Source of the DNA: Candidatus Gerdarchaeota archaeon
Lineage (GTDB): Archaea; Asgardarchaeota; Heimdallarchaeia; JABLTI01
Length of the DNA stretch: 8,707 nucleotides
Direction of reading: 5' to 3'
Assembly: GCA_016840905.1 (NCBI GenBank)
Contig: JAEORM010000109.1
Coordinates: forward strand, 1-8,707
In this document: positions 5,767 through 8,707 of the stretch, piece after piece
Numbering within the stretch: position 1 is the first letter of the stretch
How the letters are laid out: the number at the start of each line of letters is the position of its first letter
The notes under the pieces: generated by a model
Told to the model about the DNA's origin: nothing
The model's input: the letters and a program-made list of their open reading frames with translations, nothing else
The model's database searches: none
Translations under genes and position numbers: made by a program

Positions 5767-7020
5767 TCATCCACTAACTATTTTCTCAAGATTTTCTAGT
5801 GATTCCTTAAGGATTTTTATTTCATCTTCGTTATTATATAGATAGATGGATGCACGAGCTGTTCCTTCACTAGGTTTAATGCCTAATGAATAATGGAATG
5901 GATTTGTGCAATGAGCTCCTGCACGAACCATTATTTTATATCCTTCTACGTCACTATCAAGGTAATTAGCGATATCGTTTGCAGTATCTATATTATCAAA
6001 TTTAAAAGCAACTAAACTATGTCTATCCTTAGCATTCATTGGTCCTACAATATCAATATCTGGAATATCTTTTAAGGCATTAAATAATAGTTCAGTCATA
6101 TATTCCTCCCTCTTTTCGATATTCTCCATTCCTATTGAATCTAGATAATCAATAGCTGCACCAGCAGCAATTTCACCAGCGTAATTTTGCAATCCGGCTT
6201 CAAATTTATGGGGAGGGTCTAAATATTCTGGAATAATTTCACCATTGATATATTTGACATCTTTAATAGTATCCCCACCAACAAGGAAAGAATCCATTTC
6301 CTTTAGTAGATGTTCCTTTCCATAAAGAAAACCTACTCCTGTTGGACCTAATGCTTTATGCATACTTACAGTGCAAAAATCAACATCGGATTTTTGAACG
6401 TCAACTCTTCTATGAGGGAAATATTGAGCATCATCGGATACAACTAATGCCCCATTATCATGAGCTATTTTAATTATTTCTTCAAGAGGAGCAGTTGTTC
6501 CACTAACGTTAGATGTATGAACAATAGATACAATACGAGTGTTTTTCGTTATAACATTTTCAAAATCCGAAATATCAAATAATCCGGTATCATCTGCTTC
6601 CACTATTTTTAATTTTAATTGTTTTTCTTTCATGATTTTATGAAATGGTAAAACTCCACTATGATGCTCGAGATTTGTAGTTATGATTTCTTGCCCTTTC
6701 TCAAAGTGTAAAGCATGTGCAACTAAATTCATTGCTTCTGTGGTATTACGTACCCAGATAATTTCATTTGTACTTTGGCTGTTAATATGTTTGGCAATTT
6801 TCTCTCGAGCGGCATCACGCAATTCTGTAGTCTCTCGAGCAAGAGAATGAATTGATCTCCCGCCACAAGCACCCAATTGTGTATAATAATAACTACTAGC
6901 ATCATTGACTTGTTTGGGTTTCAAAGCCATACAAGCACTGTCTAAATATATGATTGATTTTCCATCAATTTTACGTTGTAGGGTGGGAAAATCATTTCTA
7001 ATTTGCGACCAATTTACCAT
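5767..7020 (-). CDS. sufS: Cysteine desulfurase, SufS/CsdA type (class V aminotransferase fold)
   Basis: 417 residues, normal for group II cysteine desulfurases. The enzyme removes sulfur from cysteine as a persulfide, for Fe-S clusters or thiolated cofactors. PLP lysine is K222 in SMHKALGPTGVGFLYG. H119 in NLEHHSG stacks on PLP, D196 and Q199 in SDDAQ contact the cofactor, and R389 in TARASIYLYN is the substrate-carboxylate arginine. The catalytic Cys is C371 in RAGAHCTNPF, the group II position. The N-terminal motifs differ from textbook SufS: LDSACMALKP in place of LDNAA, and ACGGRSIHSLA in place of the usual HRGVH region. These add C30 and C52 and suggest a divergent subfamily. No sufBCD, sufU or sufE lies nearby, so the acceptor is unknown. 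ATG 7020 has AGGTG six bases upstream. Other class V enzymes are possible, but C371 favours a desulfurase. Confidence 0.85.
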   Translation of the reverse strand: MVNWSQIRNDFPTLQRKIDGKSIIYLDSACMALKPKQVNDASSYYYTQLGACGGRSIHSLARETTELRDAAREKIAKHINSQSTNEIIWVRNTTEAMNLVAHALHFEKGQEIITTNLEHHSGVLPFHKIMKEKQLKLKIVEADDTGLFDISDFENVITKNTRIVSIVHTSNVSGTTAPLEEIIKIAHDNGALVVSDDAQYFPHRRVDVQKSDVDFCTVSMHKALGPTGVGFLYGKEHLLKEMDSFLVGGDTIKDVKYINGEIIPEYLDPPHKFEAGLQNYAGEIAAGAAIDYLDSIGMENIEKREEYMTELLFNALKDIPDIDIVGPMNAKDRHSLVAFKFDNIDTANDIANYLDSDVEGYKIMVRAGAHCTNPFHYSLGIKPSEGTARASIYLYNNEDEIKILKESLENLEKIVSG

Positions 7021-7153
7021 GTTCTACACCTATCTTAACTTAAATAGTGAAAGGATAATTCTATTTTGAAAACTTTTCCTCACTTAAAACTATTGTTATT
7101 TAACAGATATTGAAATTAAGGAGGAGATAGATAGTATATACAAAGGTGATTTT
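7021..7153. promoter_or_regulatory. Divergent promoter region of the desulfurase and the zinc-ribbon gene
   Basis: For the leftward desulfurase, TATTTAA (minus strand, 7046-7040) is TATA-like but so close to ATG 7020 that it would give an almost leaderless mRNA, while AGGTG at 7031-7027 argues for a leader; a second start further upstream is possible. For the rightward gene, TTATTTAA (7097-7104) is TATA-like and would start transcription near 7127. An imperfect TATC/GATA dyad (7031-7034 and 7054-7057) flanks the leftward TATA. A purine-rich AAGGAGGAG (7118-7126) has no start codon at a usable distance. Confidence 0.35.
7143..7150 (+). promoter_or_regulatory. Ribosome-binding site of the 67-residue zinc-ribbon gene
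   Basis: AAGGTGAT matches the archaeal anti-Shine-Dalgarno core and lies 3 bases before ATG 7154. It supports this start; the frame upstream is open but has no ATG, GTG or TTG. Confidence 0.6.
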
Positions 7154-7357
7154 ATGTTTAAGGCTATCACCAAATGTAGTATTTGTGGTACTATAACTGA
7201 CAGAGATGAAATGATACTTTATCATTTTCCTAATGGTGCAAGATTCGTCTGTAAAAAATGCTATTTAGAATTACCTCCCGATCCAATTAGAAATATCCCT
7301 GGAGCTAAAGATAAACGAAGACCTCCTGAAAGTGATTTCTTTCCCCCTGTAGATTAA
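7154..7357 (+). CDS. Small zinc-ribbon protein, function unknown
   Basis: 67 residues. Two CxxC pairs (C8, C11 and C33, C36) separated by 21 residues form a classic zinc ribbon covering residues 5-40: KCSICGTITDRDEM, then FVCKKCYLEL. The C-terminal 25 residues are Pro-rich and charged (LPPDPIRNIPGAKDKRRPP) and probably disordered. There is no signal peptide or membrane helix, so it is probably cytoplasmic. A good ribosome-binding site precedes it and real-looking codon use makes it a credible gene despite its size. It stands alone, divergent from the desulfurase and convergent with the repeat protein downstream. Small zinc ribbons of this kind often bind nucleic acid or protein partners, but I cannot name a family. 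Confidence 0.75.
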   Translation: MFKAITKCSICGTITDRDEMILYHFPNGARFVCKKCYLELPPDPIRNIPGAKDKRRPPESDFFPPVD

Positions 7358-7359
7358 AT

Positions 7360-8707
7360 TCATTCAGATAATAGAGGAGCAACAGTCTGTTGGATAGCAA
7401 TTAATTTTGAATTATTTGAATACTGAATTGTTAAACCCTTAAATTCAATAACAAGGGATTGTAAAAAGGTTGATTGTTCTTTTGCGGACTCTTCTATAAT
7501 AATACTTGTTAAAGCTCGTCCCATTTCAAGCTGGATAGTTTCGTTTTGATCATATTGTTTCAATAATTTACGCAAGCTTTCTAGCATTTCCTCAACTAGT
7601 TCAAAATTATCTTGTTTATAAGCCAGAACTAGAATTCTTCGGGTTGATCTAGAAAGTGTTTCCTGAGTTTCAATATCATCAGGTAAGTTTCCACTTATAG
7701 AACGTAGTTCATATAATAATGAGATACAACGTTTAAGATCATTCAAAAGTACATAAGAACGTATAGCATGTGTTAGTCCTTTTGCTAATTGTGTTTGAAT
7801 AATATTATAAGAAGCAAAAGTAATTGCTAAATCACGCAATTCATCTAAATAAAGATTCATTTCATTTATTTTTTGATTTTTACCAAAGCCACTGATAATA
7901 TTCACCAAGGCTTTTGCTAATAGAATTTGATAATCGACATTATAAAGATCATTCATTATCCAATCTTTAAGGACCATATAGATTTGAGTAATTTTTTCAA
8001 GTTCATCTATATCGCCATAAACTTTAATTACATCTATGAAAGCCTTCCCAAGGCGTAAAGTAACCTCAATATTCTCTGCGGTAGTTTCGAAATCAATTAA
8101 TATATCCAAATATTCTTCCATCTCAGTTATTTTACCTTGAAGACCTAAAGCTCTTATAACATTCACTAGCGATTTTGAGTAGCTAACAATAATAATATCA
8201 TCTTCAAAATATTTCTCAACCAAATTTTGTTGCTCAGCCAAATAATCAAAAATATCTTGAAAATTGGTTGTATATTCGCCTAACATGAAAATCATATTTA
8301 CTAAAGCTTGACTATAGAATTGAACAATGTCTATTACATCATTATTAGACAAATAGAGATCCTTTAGTTCAGTGATTATTTTATTCATCAATTTAGCATT
8401 ATTGTTTAGCGATAATTCTTTAGTTAAATTAAACAAACCTCGGCCTAGCATTATCTTGAGTTGTACATCTTCGGGGAATCTCTCAAGAATTTTATTGATG
8501 TCTGTTAAGAAGGAAGTAATTAGACCTGTTTCCCAGAATGTTCCAGCCCAACTTGCTGCCTTAAAGACACCCATTATAACCAAAGATTGAATTTTCTTAT
8601 TATAAGGTAATTCATCAGCTAATTGTAATAATCTTTTAGCCAGTCTTGTTGCGCTATCTAAATCCTCCATTATCCCACAATAATCAAGTGCAATTCGTAA
8701 TCCATTT
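7360..8707 (-). CDS. TPR-like helical-repeat protein (N-terminus beyond window edge)
   Basis: The frame stays open through the right edge, so the gene is 5'-partial. ATG 8670 is available but is probably internal: the 12 codons before it (NGLRIALDYCGI) complete a repeat unit in phase, and no good ribosome-binding site precedes it. The visible 448 or so residues consist of about nine to ten degenerate units of about 44 residues, with consensus near 'LAKaLvNiI..yG...ei.em..yLdeLrdLa.....n..iq'. Clear copies include SKSLVNVIRALG, AKALVNIISGFG and AKGLTHAIRSY. Each unit looks like a pair of amphipathic helices, as in TPR-type solenoids. No catalytic motif, signal peptide or membrane helix is visible, so a cytoplasmic scaffold or protein-binding role is likely. 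The missing N-terminus could carry a different domain. The stop is 2 bases from the stop of the convergent zinc-ribbon gene. Confidence 0.75.
   Translation of the reverse strand, partial: NGLRIALDYCGIMEDLDSATRLAKRLLQLADELPYNKKIQSLVIMGVFKAASWAGTFWETGLITSFLTDINKILERFPEDVQLKIMLGRGLFNLTKELSLNNNAKLMNKIITELKDLYLSNNDVIDIVQFYSQALVNMIFMLGEYTTNFQDIFDYLAEQQNLVEKYFEDDIIIVSYSKSLVNVIRALGLQGKITEMEEYLDILIDFETTAENIEVTLRLGKAFIDVIKVYGDIDELEKITQIYMVLKDWIMNDLYNVDYQILLAKALVNIISGFGKNQKINEMNLYLDELRDLAITFASYNIIQTQLAKGLTHAIRSYVLLNDLKRCISLLYELRSISGNLPDDIETQETLSRSTRRILVLAYKQDNFELVEEMLESLRKLLKQYDQNETIQLEMGRALTSIIIEESAKEQSTFLQSLVIEFKGLTIQYSNNSKLIAIQQTVAPLLSE

Noticed and set aside
8372..8590. Plus-strand frame inside the repeat protein gene
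   Set aside because: Antisense to the helical repeats, with no ribosome-binding site; the repeat pattern on the other strand is far stronger evidence.
8668..8670. ATG 8670 as the true start of the repeat protein
   Set aside because: The frame is open upstream and the preceding 12 codons complete a repeat unit in phase, so the start is more likely outside the window. It cannot be fully excluded from this sequence.

Overview
The window is AT-rich and archaeal. The clearest marker is an archaeal DnaG (TOPRIM, exosome-associated type). It is supported by an AAA+ protein whose ATPase core is of the archaeal LonB type, by TATA-box-like promoter elements, and by GGAGG/GGTGA ribosome-binding sites. 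Low GC, TPR-like repeat proteins and many zinc ribbons fit an uncultivated Asgard archaeon (Heimdallarchaeia- or Lokiarchaeia-like). That placement is inference; nothing here proves it.

Layout, left to right. Bases 1-1844 (minus strand) hold a DUF2207-family membrane protein cut off at its C-terminus by the window edge; it carries an unusual internal zinc ribbon. A gap of about 700 bases follows. It contains promoter-like and terminator-like signals, a 21-codon His-rich micro-ORF and a perfect 26-bp palindrome. Next come dnaG (2549-4030, +), ending in a hairpin plus T-tract, and a LonB-like ATPase (4143-5732, +) that stops where the Lon protease domain should begin and has a zinc ribbon where LonB has membrane helices. 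A hairpin separates it from a convergent SufS/CsdA-type cysteine desulfurase (5767-7020, -). A divergent promoter region of 133 bases leads to a 67-residue zinc-ribbon protein (7154-7357, +). This converges, with only 2 bases between stop codons, on a long TPR-like helical-repeat protein (7360-8707, -) whose N-terminus lies beyond the right edge.

The genes do not form one operon: strands alternate and terminator-like hairpins separate units. DnaG (RNA exosome) and the LonB-like ATPase are co-directional but divided by a terminator, so a functional link is only a possibility. The most noteworthy items are the protease-less, zinc-ribbon LonB relative, the palindrome upstream of dnaG, and the candidate hidden transcript with the His-rich micro-ORF.
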